Assembly (NCBI GenBank): GCA_024103355.1
Contig: JAGFIU010000016.1
Coordinates: forward strand, 1-64,000
Source of the DNA: Bacteroidota bacterium
GTDB lineage: Bacteria > Bacteroidota > Bacteroidia > NS11-12g > UBA955
Direction of reading: 5' to 3'
DNA: 64,000 nucleotides
Of the stretch, positions 45,570 through 54,421 are shown piece after piece (the first letter of the stretch is position 1; every line of letters starts with the position of its first letter). The notes under the pieces were generated by a model. The model did no database searches and was not told where the DNA came from. It worked only from the letters and a program-made list of their open reading frames with translations. A program made the position numbers and the translations under genes.

Positions 45570-46787
45570 ATGATAATAGATAAAAAACCTATTCAAAGAG
45601 CAGTTCTCCCTTTTATTTTATTAATGTTGTGTTCTTCACTCATAATTGCTCAAAACAATCCAATTACAGTAGATCAATTAGCTGGGCAACAGAATGTAAT
45701 TACAACAGCCGTCCCATTTTTGACTATTACTCCTGATAGCCGTTCAGCGGCTATGGGAGATGCAGGAGTTGCAATTACACCTGATGCTAATTCCATACAT
45801 TGGAATGCCTCTAAGTTGGCTTTTGCAAATAAACCGGTTGGGTTTGGGATTTCTTATGCACCATGGCTTAGGCATATTGTACCTGATGTACAACTCTCAT
45901 ATCTATCTGGTTACTCAAAAATTAATGAGAATAGTGCTGTCGGGGGCTCTTTCAGGTACTTTTCATTAGGAAATATAAACTTTACTGATATAACCGGAAA
46001 CCCAATGGGGAGTTTTGAACCAAACGAATTTGCAATGGATGGTTTTTATGCAACCAGACTATCGGAAAATATGTCATTGGCTGTTTCCCTTAGATTTATC
46101 TACTCAAATCTAGTTGGTACAAGAACCGGAAGCGGGACATCTGCCAGCCCTGGAATTGCCGGTGCCGGAGATGTATCTTGGTATTATAAGAACAAATTGA
46201 AAAAATCAAATGTTCCTACCGAATATGCGATTGGCGTGGCAATTACTAACTTAGGGTCTAAAATCACCTATACCAATGCACAAGAAGCTGATTTTATCCC
46301 TATGAATCTTAGATTTGGAACAGCATGGACCTTTAATATTGACGAGCATAACTCTTTTACTGCAACGTGTGATTTCAATAAACTGCTTGTTCCCACCCCT
46401 GCCTATAGAAGTCAATCAAATCCGGATTCTATTATTTATGGTAGAGACCCTAGAGTGCCTGTTCTTCAGGGCGCGTTTCAGTCCTTTTTTGATGCTCCCG
46501 GTGGTTTCAAAGAAGAAATGGCCGAATTTACCGTTGGAATTGGTGCCGAATATTGGTATGCAAAAACTTTTGCCATAAGAGCCGGATATTTCAACGAATC
46601 AGACACTAAAGGACAACGAAAATATTTAACTTTTGGAATTGGCCTCAGGTACAATGTTATTGGTATTGATGCAGCATATCTTGCACCGTTCCAGCGTTCG
46701 CATCCACTGCAAAATCAGATGCGATTTTCCTTATTGCTCGATCTTGATGCTTTCTCAAAAGGAGTTGAGACAAAAAATGGTAAGTAA
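45570..46787 (+). CDS. porV: T9SS outer-membrane shuttle protein PorV
   Basis: PorV (LptO) is a FadL-like outer-membrane beta-barrel that picks up cargo from the SprA/Sov translocon and hands it to PorU. The 405-aa protein has a signal peptide (I-I-A-Q at about 27) and the family hallmark D-S-R-S-A-A-M-G-D-A-G-V-A, then N-S-I-H-W-N-A-S-K, with alternating beta-barrel residues to the end. It follows porU on the same strand; the -7-like TAAATTTG lies 30 bases before the ATG, so it may also have its own promoter. Confidence 0.95.
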   Translation: MIIDKKPIQRAVLPFILLMLCSSLIIAQNNPITVDQLAGQQNVITTAVPFLTITPDSRSAAMGDAGVAITPDANSIHWNASKLAFANKPVGFGISYAPWLRHIVPDVQLSYLSGYSKINENSAVGGSFRYFSLGNINFTDITGNPMGSFEPNEFAMDGFYATRLSENMSLAVSLRFIYSNLVGTRTGSGTSASPGIAGAGDVSWYYKNKLKKSNVPTEYAIGVAITNLGSKITYTNAQEADFIPMNLRFGTAWTFNIDEHNSFTATCDFNKLLVPTPAYRSQSNPDSIIYGRDPRVPVLQGAFQSFFDAPGGFKEEMAEFTVGIGAEYWYAKTFAIRAGYFNESDTKGQRKYLTFGIGLRYNVIGIDAAYLAPFQRSHPLQNQMRFSLLLDLDAFSKGVETKNGK

Positions 46788-46846
46788 GTTTTTTAACTGT
46801 AAATAAACACAAAAAACTATATTTGCCCCGCATAAATAATATTAAT

Positions 46847-47380
46847 ATGAAAAAGAATATCTTTAAACTATTTCTTTCAGTTCTCGTAATTATGATTGCT
46901 TTTGCAGGTTGTAAATATGAGGATGGACCCTTTATGTCTCTGCGACATAAGGCAGATCGATTTACGGGAATTTGGAAATTTACAAAAGTTACTTTGGATG
47001 GGAATGATATTACTAATCAGTATAATAGGTCGAACTTTATGATTTCTTTTGAAGTATATCGTGATGGTGGTTTTGGTTTTAATTATAGAGATGCAGATGG
47101 TAAAATCTTAGACAGAACCGGAACAAATTCAGAGTATGAAGAAGCGCAAAAGGAAATTGGTGCAGAAAGAACTCCTTTTGTTTATCAAGGAAGTGGTCAT
47201 TGGACTTTTGTTAACAACCTAAAATCTGTCCAAATGAAGTATGAACTATCATACAATGATGAAAGCGAGATTCCTGTTTATGATATTATACAATTAAAGA
47301 ATAAAAATATTAAACTTAAAGGCAAAGACCCTGATTCTGGAAAAGAAATAGAACTTGAGTTTGAGTCAATAAATAAATAA
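46847..47380 (+). CDS. Lipocalin-like lipoprotein
   Basis: The 177-aa protein has a lipoprotein signal (A-F-A-G-C22) and a small beta-barrel pattern (F-T-G-I-W-K-F-T-K-V-T-L-D-G-N-D, later G-H-W-T-F) like the lipocalin-like domains of this phylum. No ligand can be proposed. It follows porV and has its own -7 (TATATTTG, about 46818). The in-frame ATG at 46823 precedes the signal and is not used here. A terminator follows. Confidence 0.75.
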   Translation: MKKNIFKLFLSVLVIMIAFAGCKYEDGPFMSLRHKADRFTGIWKFTKVTLDGNDITNQYNRSNFMISFEVYRDGGFGFNYRDADGKILDRTGTNSEYEEAQKEIGAERTPFVYQGSGHWTFVNNLKSVQMKYELSYNDESEIPVYDIIQLKNKNIKLKGKDPDSGKEIELEFESINK

Positions 47381-47384
47381 CTCT

Positions 47385-47418
47385 AATAAAGCCTCAAATT
47401 CTTGGGGCTTTATTATTT
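47385..47418 (+). terminator. Intrinsic terminator
   Basis: AATAAAGCCTCAA (47385-47397) pairs with TTGGGGCTTTATT (47402-47414, one G-U pair). The T-rich tail is also the -7 region of the next gene. Confidence 0.75.
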
Positions 47419-47429
47419 TCGCACATTAT

Positions 47430-48098
47430 ATGCAAAGAGATAATTCCCTAATCTACAATACCGAAAAGAATGATATGACTATTTCTGAATATGGTCGTAT
47501 AATCCATGATTATGTTAGTCTGATATGTAACCAAACCGATAGAAATAAAAGGACTCGTATGGCGAATGGACTTATTAGTGTTATGGAAAACCTTAATCCG
47601 CAAGTAAAAGACCAAGAAGACTATAAACACAAACTTTGGGACCATTTGTATATTATTTCAAATTTTAAACTGGACGTGGATAGCCCATTTCCTCCCCCTA
47701 ATCCTGAAGTTACAACTATGCACCCTGAACCGATTCCATATCCGACTCAACCTATTAAATTCAGATTTTATGGAAGAAATCTACAATATATGGTTGACAA
47801 AGCAGCCGGAATTGGAGATAAAGAAGTACAAAAAGATTTTCTCAGTATTTTGGCTTCTTTTATGAAAAATTCATCTAGAAGCTGGAATAATGAAGATTTG
47901 ACAAATGAGATGGTAACCAATCATCTCAAATCCATGTCTAACGGGAAAATTGATATAGATTTTGAAAGCCTTGAAATCAAAACAGATACTTCATTCACAA
48001 GAAAAAACAACGGATTTAAGCAGGGTATGAATAAGAATTTCTCTAAAAAGAATAAAAATAAACGCAATAAAAATCGTTACAGAAATGGGAATATTTAA
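47430..48098 (+). CDS. DUF4290 protein
   Basis: The 222-aa protein matches DUF4290, a Bacteroidota family usually found just before murA. The pattern Y-N-T-E-K-N-D-M-T-I-S-E-Y-G-R sits at the N-terminus. The last ~30 residues are very basic (K/N/R-rich), as if to bind nucleic acid or an acidic surface. Function unknown; position suggests a link to cell-wall synthesis or division. A -7-like TATTTTCG ends 8 bases before the ATG, giving almost no leader. It overlaps murA by 14 bases. Confidence 0.88.
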   Translation: MQRDNSLIYNTEKNDMTISEYGRIIHDYVSLICNQTDRNKRTRMANGLISVMENLNPQVKDQEDYKHKLWDHLYIISNFKLDVDSPFPPPNPEVTTMHPEPIPYPTQPIKFRFYGRNLQYMVDKAAGIGDKEVQKDFLSILASFMKNSSRSWNNEDLTNEMVTNHLKSMSNGKIDIDFESLEIKTDTSFTRKNNGFKQGMNKNFSKKNKNKRNKNRYRNGNI

Positions 48099-49395
48099 AA
48101 TAACGGGTGGAAGAAAGCTCAAAGGTGAAATTGTTCCGCAAGGTGCAAAAAATGAAGCTCTTCAAATATTGTGTGCAGTATTACTCACTGATGAAAAAGT
48201 AGTAATAGATAATATTCCTCAAATCAGAGATATTCAAAAACTGATTGAGTTGCTTGCATTGTTGGGGGTTGATATTAAACAAATTTCAGAACATAAATAC
48301 TCTTTTAAAGCAGATAATGTAAATATTGATTTTTTATATAGTGCTGAATTTAAAAAGCTTGGAGCAGCTCTTCGTGGTTCAATCATGATTGTGGGTCCGC
48401 TACTAGGCCGTTTTGGCAAAGGGTATATTCCTGCTCCCGGAGGTGATAAAATCGGAAGACGAAGATTGGATACACACTTTGTGGGAATGCAAGGATTGGG
48501 CGGTAATTTTGAATACGATAAAGAAAACAATTTTTATAAAATAACATCAAAGGGCAGGCTTAAAGGCACTTACCTGCATTTGGATGAAGCATCCGTTACC
48601 GGAACTGCCAATATTGTAATGGCAGCAGCACTCGCGAAAGGTGAAACCACAATTTATAATGCAGCTTGCGAACCCTATATCCAACAACTTTGCTTGCTAA
48701 TCAACAGAATGGGCGGTAAAATATCCGGAATTGGATCAAACAAACTGATTATTCAAGGAGTTGAAAAGTTGGGAGGTGCCAAACACACCATTTTGCCTGA
48801 TATGATTGAAATTGGCAGTTTCATTGGTTTGGCAGCAATGACAGAATCTGAAATTACAATTAAGGATTGCAGAATTGACCAATTGGGCATCATACCGGCT
48901 ACTTTTAATAAGCTTGGTGTAAAAACTGAGTTTAAAGGAGATGATATTTTTATCCCAAAACAAAAGCATTATGAGATTGATACTTTTATAGATGGCTCAA
49001 TTTTGACTGTATCAGATGCAATTTGGCCGGGTTTTACACCCGACTTGATCTCTATTGCATTGGTTACTGCTATTCAAGCCAAAGGAAATGTCCTCATACA
49101 CCAAAAAATGTTTGAAAGCAGGCTTTTCTTTGTTGACAACCTGATAGATATGGGTGCACAAATCATTCTTTGTGACCCGCACAGAGCAACTGTGATGGGA
49201 TTAGACAGAAGGGTAAAGTTGAGAGGTATTACAATGACATCCCCGGATATTAGAGCCGGAGTTGCTTTGCTTATTGCTGCTATGTCAGCTGATGGTATTA
49301 GTCATATACGAAATATTGAACAGATTGACAGAGGATATCAGTTTATTGATAAAAGATTAAATGCCATTGGTGCGAAGATTGAAAGAATTGACTAA
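48085..49395 (+). CDS. murA: UDP-N-acetylglucosamine 1-carboxyvinyltransferase (MurA), Cys-to-Asp form
   Basis: MurA transfers enolpyruvate from PEP to UDP-GlcNAc, the first committed step of peptidoglycan synthesis. The 436-aa protein has the EPSP-synthase fold with N-terminal Q-G-A-K-N-E-A and late D-I-R-A-G-V-A-L. The loop that normally reads P-G-G-C-x-I-G reads P-G-G-D121-K-I-G (GAT at 48445-48447). The cysteine (Cys115 in E. coli) is what fosfomycin alkylates; natural Asp variants in Mycobacterium and Chlamydia are active and resistant. It is coupled to the DUF4290 gene. Confidence 0.96.
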   Translation: MGIFKITGGRKLKGEIVPQGAKNEALQILCAVLLTDEKVVIDNIPQIRDIQKLIELLALLGVDIKQISEHKYSFKADNVNIDFLYSAEFKKLGAALRGSIMIVGPLLGRFGKGYIPAPGGDKIGRRRLDTHFVGMQGLGGNFEYDKENNFYKITSKGRLKGTYLHLDEASVTGTANIVMAAALAKGETTIYNAACEPYIQQLCLLINRMGGKISGIGSNKLIIQGVEKLGGAKHTILPDMIEIGSFIGLAAMTESEITIKDCRIDQLGIIPATFNKLGVKTEFKGDDIFIPKQKHYEIDTFIDGSILTVSDAIWPGFTPDLISIALVTAIQAKGNVLIHQKMFESRLFFVDNLIDMGAQIILCDPHRATVMGLDRRVKLRGITMTSPDIRAGVALLIAAMSADGISHIRNIEQIDRGYQFIDKRLNAIGAKIERID

Positions 49396-49412
49396 GAATT
49401 TAACCGCTCTCG

Positions 49413-49451
49413 TGTCATAATGTCAGCGTTTAGCAATTGGCAATAACTTTG
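49413..49451 (+). promoter_or_regulatory. Heat-shock-type regulatory region of grpE-dnaJ
   Basis: Two direct TGTCA repeats (49413-49417 and 49421-49425, 3-base gap) precede TTGGCA (49437-49442) and TAACTTTG (49444-49451). The last is a -7-like box; alternatively TTGGCA-N-TTTGA resembles a sigma-54 site (GG-N10-GA instead of GG-N10-GC). Confidence 0.4.
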
Positions 49452-49486
49452 ATATCAGATTGGCTAATTCTCATGCATATAAAAAC

Positions 49487-50017
49487 ATGTCCAAAAAAGA
49501 TAAAAAACACCACGAAGAAGAGATTGTAAAAAATGAAACTATTGCTGTTGAAAACAATGAAAATCAACTGCAAGAGGAGTTAAATAAAGTTAAAGAACAA
49601 CTCAAAGAACAAGAAGATAAGTATCTGAGGCTCTATGCAGAGTTTGATAATTTTAGAAAACGCAATGCCAAAGAGCGTCTGGAACTGATACAAAATGCTT
49701 CTGAAGAAACCATCAAAATTTTGTTACCGATTTTAGACGATTTTGAAAGGTCGCTATTAGCTTCAAAAGAGAATATGGATGGGCTCAAAGAGGGAATAGA
49801 ACTGATATTTAGAAAATTTAATACAACTCTTGAATCCAAAGGATTAAAGAAAATGGAATCTATGGGAAAAGAATTTGATCCTGATTTTCAGGAAGCTGTT
49901 ACACAAATTCCGGTGGAAGACCAAGAAAAGAAAGGGAAAGTAGTGGATGTGATTGAGGAAGGTTTTTTTCTCAATGATAAGGTTATTCGTTTTGCAAAAG
50001 TTGTGATAGGAGCATAA
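49487..50017 (+). CDS. grpE: Nucleotide exchange factor GrpE
   Basis: GrpE releases ADP from DnaK. The 176-aa protein has an N-terminal acidic/lysine-rich coiled coil, then the core [12 protein letters not shown] and the beta domain with [12 protein letters not shown]. The ATG at 49487 is chosen over an upstream TTG that adds nine non-conserved residues. It is 4 bases before dnaJ, so one transcript. DnaK itself is elsewhere. Confidence 0.95.
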   Translation: MSKKDKKHHEEEIVKNETIAVENNENQLQEELNKVKEQLKEQEDKYLRLYAEFDNFRKRNAKERLELIQNASEETIKILLPILDDFERSLLASKENMDGLKEGIELIFRKFNTTLESKGLKKMESMGKEFDPDFQEAVTQIPVEDQEKKGKVVDVIEEGFFLNDKVIRFAKVVIGA

Positions 50018-50021
50018 ACCA

Positions 50022-51134
50022 ATGACTACAAAAAGAGATTATTACGATATCTTAGGGGTCTCAAAGACTGCAAGTGCTGAAGAAATCAAAAAGGCATACC
50101 GCAAACTTGCCATCAAATACCATCCTGACAAAAATCCCGACAATAAAGAAGCAGAGGAAAAGTTTAAAGAAGCAGCCGAGGCTTATGAGGTTCTGAGCGA
50201 TACCGAAAAGAGAAAACGCTACGATCAATTTGGTCATCAGGGAGTTGGCGGAGCAGGAGGGTTCTCCGGACAAGGAATGTCAATGGATGATATTTTCTCT
50301 CAATTTGGAGATATCTTTGGTGATTCATTCGGGAGTTTCTTTGGCGGACACAGTAGAGGAGGCAGAACGCGTCATGTTACAGGGTCTAATATCCGTATCA
50401 AACTCAAGGTTACACTTGATGAAATAAAAAAAGGGGTTGACAAGAAAATTAAGTACAAACGATGGGTTGTAGCACCCGGTTTAAATTTCAAACAATGCCC
50501 CACTTGTCATGGACGAGGTTCGGTTACGAAAGTTACCAATACTTTTTTAGGACAAATGCAAACAAGTTCTACATGTCCTACTTGTGGAGGAACAGGGCAA
50601 ACTGTGGGTGAAGTTCCCAAAGGAGCAAATGCTCAGGGATTAATTCAAGAAAATACTGAAACTACGTTGCGTATTCCTGCGGGAGTTATGGATGGAATGC
50701 AGCTTTCTGTTAATGGAAAAGGAAATGAAATTGCAGGTGGATATCCCGGAGATTTAATTATTGCTATTGAGGAGGTCCCTCATGAGTTTCTTGTTAGAGA
50801 TGAAAATGATGTTTTATATGAATTGCATATCAGCATTCCTGAGGCAGTTCTTGGATGTACTGCCGAGGTTCCTACTATTGATGGCAAAGCCAGGATAAAT
50901 ATTGAAGCAGGCACTCAAAGCGGAAAAATTCTCAAACTCAGAGGAAAAGGATTGCCTGACATCAATGGCTATAATACTGGTGACGAGCTCATCAGAATCA
51001 ATGTTTTTATCCCGTCCAAAATCAGCAAAGAGGAAGAGGCAATGATGAAAAAACTCGCAGAATCTCACAACTTCACTCCTAATTCTGCCGACAAAAGAAC
51101 AAAGTCATCATTCTTCAACAAAATTTTTAATTAA
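50022..51134 (+). CDS. dnaJ: Chaperone DnaJ with only two of four zinc-finger motifs
   Basis: DnaJ delivers unfolded proteins to DnaK and stimulates its ATPase. The 370-aa protein has a J domain with H-P-D (in I-K-Y-H-P-D-K-N), a Gly/Phe-rich linker, a middle domain and C-terminal substrate domains. Classical DnaJ has four C-x-x-C-x-G-x-G motifs; here only C159-P-T-C162-H-G-R-G and C185-P-T-C188-G-G-T-G remain, enough for one zinc. The places of motifs 1 and 4 hold V-V-A-P-G-L-N and K-G-A-N-A-Q-G. I have seen this form in other Bacteroidota, so it is a family variant and not damage. Confidence 0.94.
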   Translation: MTTKRDYYDILGVSKTASAEEIKKAYRKLAIKYHPDKNPDNKEAEEKFKEAAEAYEVLSDTEKRKRYDQFGHQGVGGAGGFSGQGMSMDDIFSQFGDIFGDSFGSFFGGHSRGGRTRHVTGSNIRIKLKVTLDEIKKGVDKKIKYKRWVVAPGLNFKQCPTCHGRGSVTKVTNTFLGQMQTSSTCPTCGGTGQTVGEVPKGANAQGLIQENTETTLRIPAGVMDGMQLSVNGKGNEIAGGYPGDLIIAIEEVPHEFLVRDENDVLYELHISIPEAVLGCTAEVPTIDGKARINIEAGTQSGKILKLRGKGLPDINGYNTGDELIRINVFIPSKISKEEEAMMKKLAESHNFTPNSADKRTKSSFFNKIFN

Positions 51135-51198
51135 GGATTTTCGATTAATTTTTTTTATTGATTCAGTAAATTGTAGTTTACTATCAGTCCCGACAATG

Positions 51199-51759
51199 TT
51201 ATTTTGAACCTGATAAATAGAAAATAAATCCAACCCTGATTTGAAACGGATTAATAAATGGAGTATTGGCTGCGCGATTAGCAATATACATAATCTCCAA
51301 TGTTGAGCCATATTGATAATAGCCCACTCCTAACAAAGGGTAAGTTGAGTTTATTCTTGTAGGCATACCTGATAACTTGTAGGATATGTTGTCCATTTCT
51401 GCTTGCAGAAAAAGGTTGTTAATAGGGAAAAATCGTGCTAAAGCCCTTGCTCCGTAAATGTTGTCGGAAGCATCATAAACGTAGTCATGATAATAAGAAT
51501 ACATTGGACCTGCCAAAACAGAGAACCTATCTGATAGTCGATACCCGACCAACGGATATAACTCTATATAAGTACTGCTGCCCAATGACAGCCAAGCAGA
51601 ACCACCTACTACAATACGGTCAATATTCTTTGGATGTTCCGGTAAGGGGATTTCGGGAGACTGTGAGTGTGCATGCCGAACGGAAAATATTCCTGCACAC
51701 ATTAACAAAGAAATATAGATAATCTTGTAATTATAAATTAACTGACAATTAGTTCTCAT
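51199..51759 (-). CDS. Small outer-membrane beta-barrel protein
   Basis: The 186-aa protein has an N-terminal signal peptide (ending A-H-S-Q at about residue 33) and about eight amphipathic beta-strands ending in I-R-V-G-F-I-F-Y-L, like small OmpA/OmpW-type barrels. No specific family is recognised. Its start overlaps the end of the carbonic anhydrase gene by 11 bases, so it is in the same transcript. Confidence 0.7.
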   Translation of the reverse strand: MRTNCQLIYNYKIIYISLLMCAGIFSVRHAHSQSPEIPLPEHPKNIDRIVVGGSAWLSLGSSTYIELYPLVGYRLSDRFSVLAGPMYSYYHDYVYDASDNIYGARALARFFPINNLFLQAEMDNISYKLSGMPTRINSTYPLLGVGYYQYGSTLEIMYIANRAANTPFINPFQIRVGFIFYLSGSK

Positions 51760-52375
51760 AAAATACTACTTCTCCTGTATTTACATCATACATAGCTCCA
51801 CAGATAATAATTTTGCCGTCTTTTTCCATATCTCTAAGAATCTCACTGCGAGTTCTCACTTCTTTAATCACATGGAATACATTAAGTTCAGATACTTTGT
51901 TCACAAATTCAGGATTGGTTGAATTTCGGTTTTCCTTAATCGTAGTTTCTTGTGTAACAGCGGGTTTAATCTTGTTAACCAACCCTGTCAAATGGCCTAG
52001 CTCTACATTGTCGCAAGCACCCTTTATCCCGCCACAGTTTGTGTGACCTAATATTACAACCACTTTGGCTCCGGATAGCTTTGCCCCAAACTCCATGCTC
52101 CCCAAAATATCTTCATTTATCACATTGCCGGCAACGCGAATACTGAATATGTCTCCAAGACCTTGATCAAAAATTAATTCGGCTGATGTTCTAGAATCTA
52201 TACAACTTAATATGGTAGCGAATGGGAATTGACCATTCTTTGACTTATTAACTTGTTCTAATAGATCCTTGTGCTTTTGTAAGTTTTTTACAAATCGAAG
52301 ATTCCCTGCTTTCAGTATCTCTATTGCATCCTGTGGTGTAAGGGTATTTTGGTCTATTATAGAGTGTAGTCGCAT
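51749..52375 (-). CDS. Beta-class carbonic anhydrase
   Basis: The 208-aa zinc enzyme interconverts CO2 and bicarbonate. Zinc ligands Cys58, His111 and Cys114 and the Asp60-Arg62 pair are visible in C-I-D-S-R and H-T-N-C-G-G. It is probably cytoplasmic; the N-terminus has no signal peptide. The bicarbonate would serve PckA-type and fatty acid carboxylation. The -7-like TAACTTTG lies at 52401-52408. Confidence 0.94.
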   Translation of the reverse strand: MRLHSIIDQNTLTPQDAIEILKAGNLRFVKNLQKHKDLLEQVNKSKNGQFPFATILSCIDSRTSAELIFDQGLGDIFSIRVAGNVINEDILGSMEFGAKLSGAKVVVILGHTNCGGIKGACDNVELGHLTGLVNKIKPAVTQETTIKENRNSTNPEFVNKVSELNVFHVIKEVRTRSEILRDMEKDGKIIICGAMYDVNTGEVVFYEN

Positions 52376-52438
52376 AATTTTTTCTGTTAATGAAACTTTG
52401 CAAAGTTATTCTTCCAATAATAAATATGTGATTTTTCT

Positions 52439-53119
52439 TTAGATATTCCCCTCATCGGCAAAACTATAGTAACTCTTGTGCCCAATGATGACATGGTCCA
52501 ACAATGATAAATCAAAAAATGAACAAGCTTGCTTTATTTTGTTTGTAAGCGAAATATCTTGTTGGCTGGGTTTCAGATTTCCGGAGGGGTGGTTGTGACA
52601 TAAAATCAATCCCGAAGCATTATCCTCAATCGCTTTCTTTAAGATTTTTCTTGGGTCAGCAACCGTAGCCGATATTCCGCCTTCACCCACTTTGTATTCA
52701 CTTATAACCTTGTTGGCTTGATTGAGAGTTAATACCCAAAATTCTTCATGATTGAGGTCTTCCAACCGGTTTCGCAAAAAGGAATAGATATCTTTACTGC
52801 TGGTTATTTTTAATTTTTGCTTAACCTCAGAGGCTTCTCGTCTTCCGCCCAGTTCTAAGGCAGCTAAAATTGTAATCGCTTTTACAAAACCAATTCCTTC
52901 AGTCTTTTGTAATTCTTTGACTGATTGTTTTGCCAATTCATTCAAATCGTTTTTTGATTTTTCTAAAACAATTCTGCCTATATCCAATGCGTTTTTTTTC
53001 CTTGACCCGCTTCTGATTAGAATTGCAATAAGTTCAGCATCACTCAAGGCATTCTTGCCTAATTGCATAAACTTCTCTCTGGGTTTGTCATCGTTTGACC
53101 AATTTTTTATTGCTGACAT
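52439..53119 (-). CDS. radC: RadC-like JAMM/MPN protein
   Basis: The 226-aa protein has an N-terminal helix-hairpin-helix part and a C-terminal JAB1/MPN metalloprotease-like domain with L-C-H-N-H-P-S-G-N and a following D (zinc ligands of the JAMM motif). Despite the name, a DNA-repair role is not established. It stands alone in the strand run; no mobile element is near. Confidence 0.92.
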   Translation of the reverse strand: MSAIKNWSNDDKPREKFMQLGKNALSDAELIAILIRSGSRKKNALDIGRIVLEKSKNDLNELAKQSVKELQKTEGIGFVKAITILAALELGGRREASEVKQKLKITSSKDIYSFLRNRLEDLNHEEFWVLTLNQANKVISEYKVGEGGISATVADPRKILKKAIEDNASGLILCHNHPSGNLKPSQQDISLTNKIKQACSFFDLSLLDHVIIGHKSYYSFADEGNI

Positions 53120-53256
53120 TTTTCAAAAATACTTAAATATGTGCTAAGTAATATGTTTTTAATTGATTAGAGGAATTCGCATTCTCTAAAAATGAAATTA
53201 TATCGAAACTAAAAAGTGATTAATCAAGATATGATGATGAGACCAATACTTGTGTT

Positions 53257-53264
53257 TATCTTTG
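53257..53264 (+). promoter_or_regulatory. -7 element of the superoxide dismutase gene
   Basis: TATCTTTG matches TAnnTTTG, 31 bases before the ATG. No -33 TTTG at the usual distance, so an activator may be needed. Confidence 0.45.
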
Positions 53265-53295
53265 GCAACCATAAGAAATTAAATAACAAAATATT

Positions 53296-53901
53296 ATGTC
53301 ATTCGAATTAACAAAATTACCCTATGATTTCAACGCTCTTGAACCCCATATAGATGCTCGAACAATGGAAATCCACCATGACAAACACCATGCAGGTTAT
53401 GTCAATAACTTAAATGCAGCAATTGCAGGAACAGATGCAGAAAACAAGTCACTTGAAGATATTCTTGCGAATGTGAGCAAATACAGTGCAGCAGTTCGTA
53501 ACAATGCAGGCGGTCATTACAACCACGATTTGTTTTGGAAAATAATGTCACCCAATGGCGGAGGACATCCCACCGGCAAATTGGCTGACGCTATTAACAA
53601 AGATCTTGGTGGCTTTGATGCTTTCAAAGAAGCATTTAGCAAAGCTGCCGCCACTCGTTTTGGCTCAGGATGGGCTTGGCTTGCAGTTTCAAACGGCAAA
53701 TTGGAAGTGTGCTCATCACCTAATCAAGACAATCCCTTAATGGATGTTGCAGAATGTAAAGGTACTCCGATTTTGGGTATCGATGTTTGGGAACATGCTT
53801 ATTATCTCCACTACCAAAATCGCAGACCTGATTATGTGAGTGCATTTTTCAATGTAATCAATTGGGCTGAAGTAAGCAGAAGATACGAAGCCGCGCTATA
53901 A
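53296..53901 (+). CDS. sodA: Mn/Fe superoxide dismutase
   Basis: The 201-aa enzyme removes superoxide in the cytoplasm. Metal ligands are His27, His77, Asp163 and His167 ([20 protein letters not shown]). The G-G-H-x-N-H-x-x-F-W and N-Q-D-N-P-L signatures favour the manganese or cambialistic type over the pure iron type. No signal peptide. It is monocistronic with a terminator. Confidence 0.96.
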   Translation: MSFELTKLPYDFNALEPHIDARTMEIHHDKHHAGYVNNLNAAIAGTDAENKSLEDILANVSKYSAAVRNNAGGHYNHDLFWKIMSPNGGGHPTGKLADAINKDLGGFDAFKEAFSKAAATRFGSGWAWLAVSNGKLEVCSSPNQDNPLMDVAECKGTPILGIDVWEHAYYLHYQNRRPDYVSAFFNVINWAEVSRRYEAAL

Positions 53902-53927
53902 GAATAGTTTGTTTTTTTGTTCATAAT

Positions 53928-53962
53928 AAAAAGCCTCCGGAATATCCGAGAGGCTTTTTTGT
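53928..53962 (+). terminator. Intrinsic terminator of sodA
   Basis: AAAAAGCCTC (53928-53937) pairs with GAGGCTTTTT (53950-53959), with an inner CGG/CCG pair, followed by T. Confidence 0.85.
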
Positions 53963-54040
53963 TTAATTTAATTAATTTATGAAAAAGCACTTAAAGTGTT
54001 TCAGATTGAAGTGATGTAGTTGAGCGAATAATATCTATTC

Positions 54041-54256
54041 TCATTTCTCAACTTCATCTTTGCCACAAGCTTCTCCGGGTTTGCTCCCGCAAAAACTGCA
54101 TGAACCATTCCCGTCTGCAAGCATTGGGTTTGCAGAAGAGCAACTCTTACGAACTTCTCCTCCTTTGATTAATATGGCTCTTATACCTATTCCTGCTGCC
54201 GCAATTAAGCAAATTGCTATAGCTAAGATTAGTGTTATTATTAATGTTTGTGACAT
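54041..54256 (-). CDS. Small cysteine-rich membrane protein (NqrM-like)
   Basis: The 71-aa protein has one N-terminal membrane helix (residues ~4-29) and a C-terminal domain with five cysteines: S-C-S-S-A-N, then S-C-S-F-C-G and E-A-C-G. The layout resembles the DUF539/NqrM maturation proteins that carry iron to Na+-NQR, and related 'membrane or secreted protein' genes of this phylum. The match is by pattern only; nqr genes are not in the window. Confidence 0.6.
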   Translation of the reverse strand: MSQTLIITLILAIAICLIAAAGIGIRAILIKGGEVRKSCSSANPMLADGNGSCSFCGSKPGEACGKDEVEK

Positions 54257-54421
54257 AGCGAGTACAAAATTAGTTTGTTTTTTGTTTGGTTGTTAATTCC
54301 ATGATTATTTATAAGCAGCCATGATAAAGAAAAAGCACATATCTATCGAATACACAAAGCAGAACGATAGCGCAGAGAATAGAACTTTTTATTTTGGTCT
54401 TTTCACTTATTTTTGTTGCCT

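Noticed and set aside
52439-53119. radC as a mark of a mobile island
   Set aside because: RadC-like genes do occur on islands, but no integrase, transposase, repeats or composition shift surround it.
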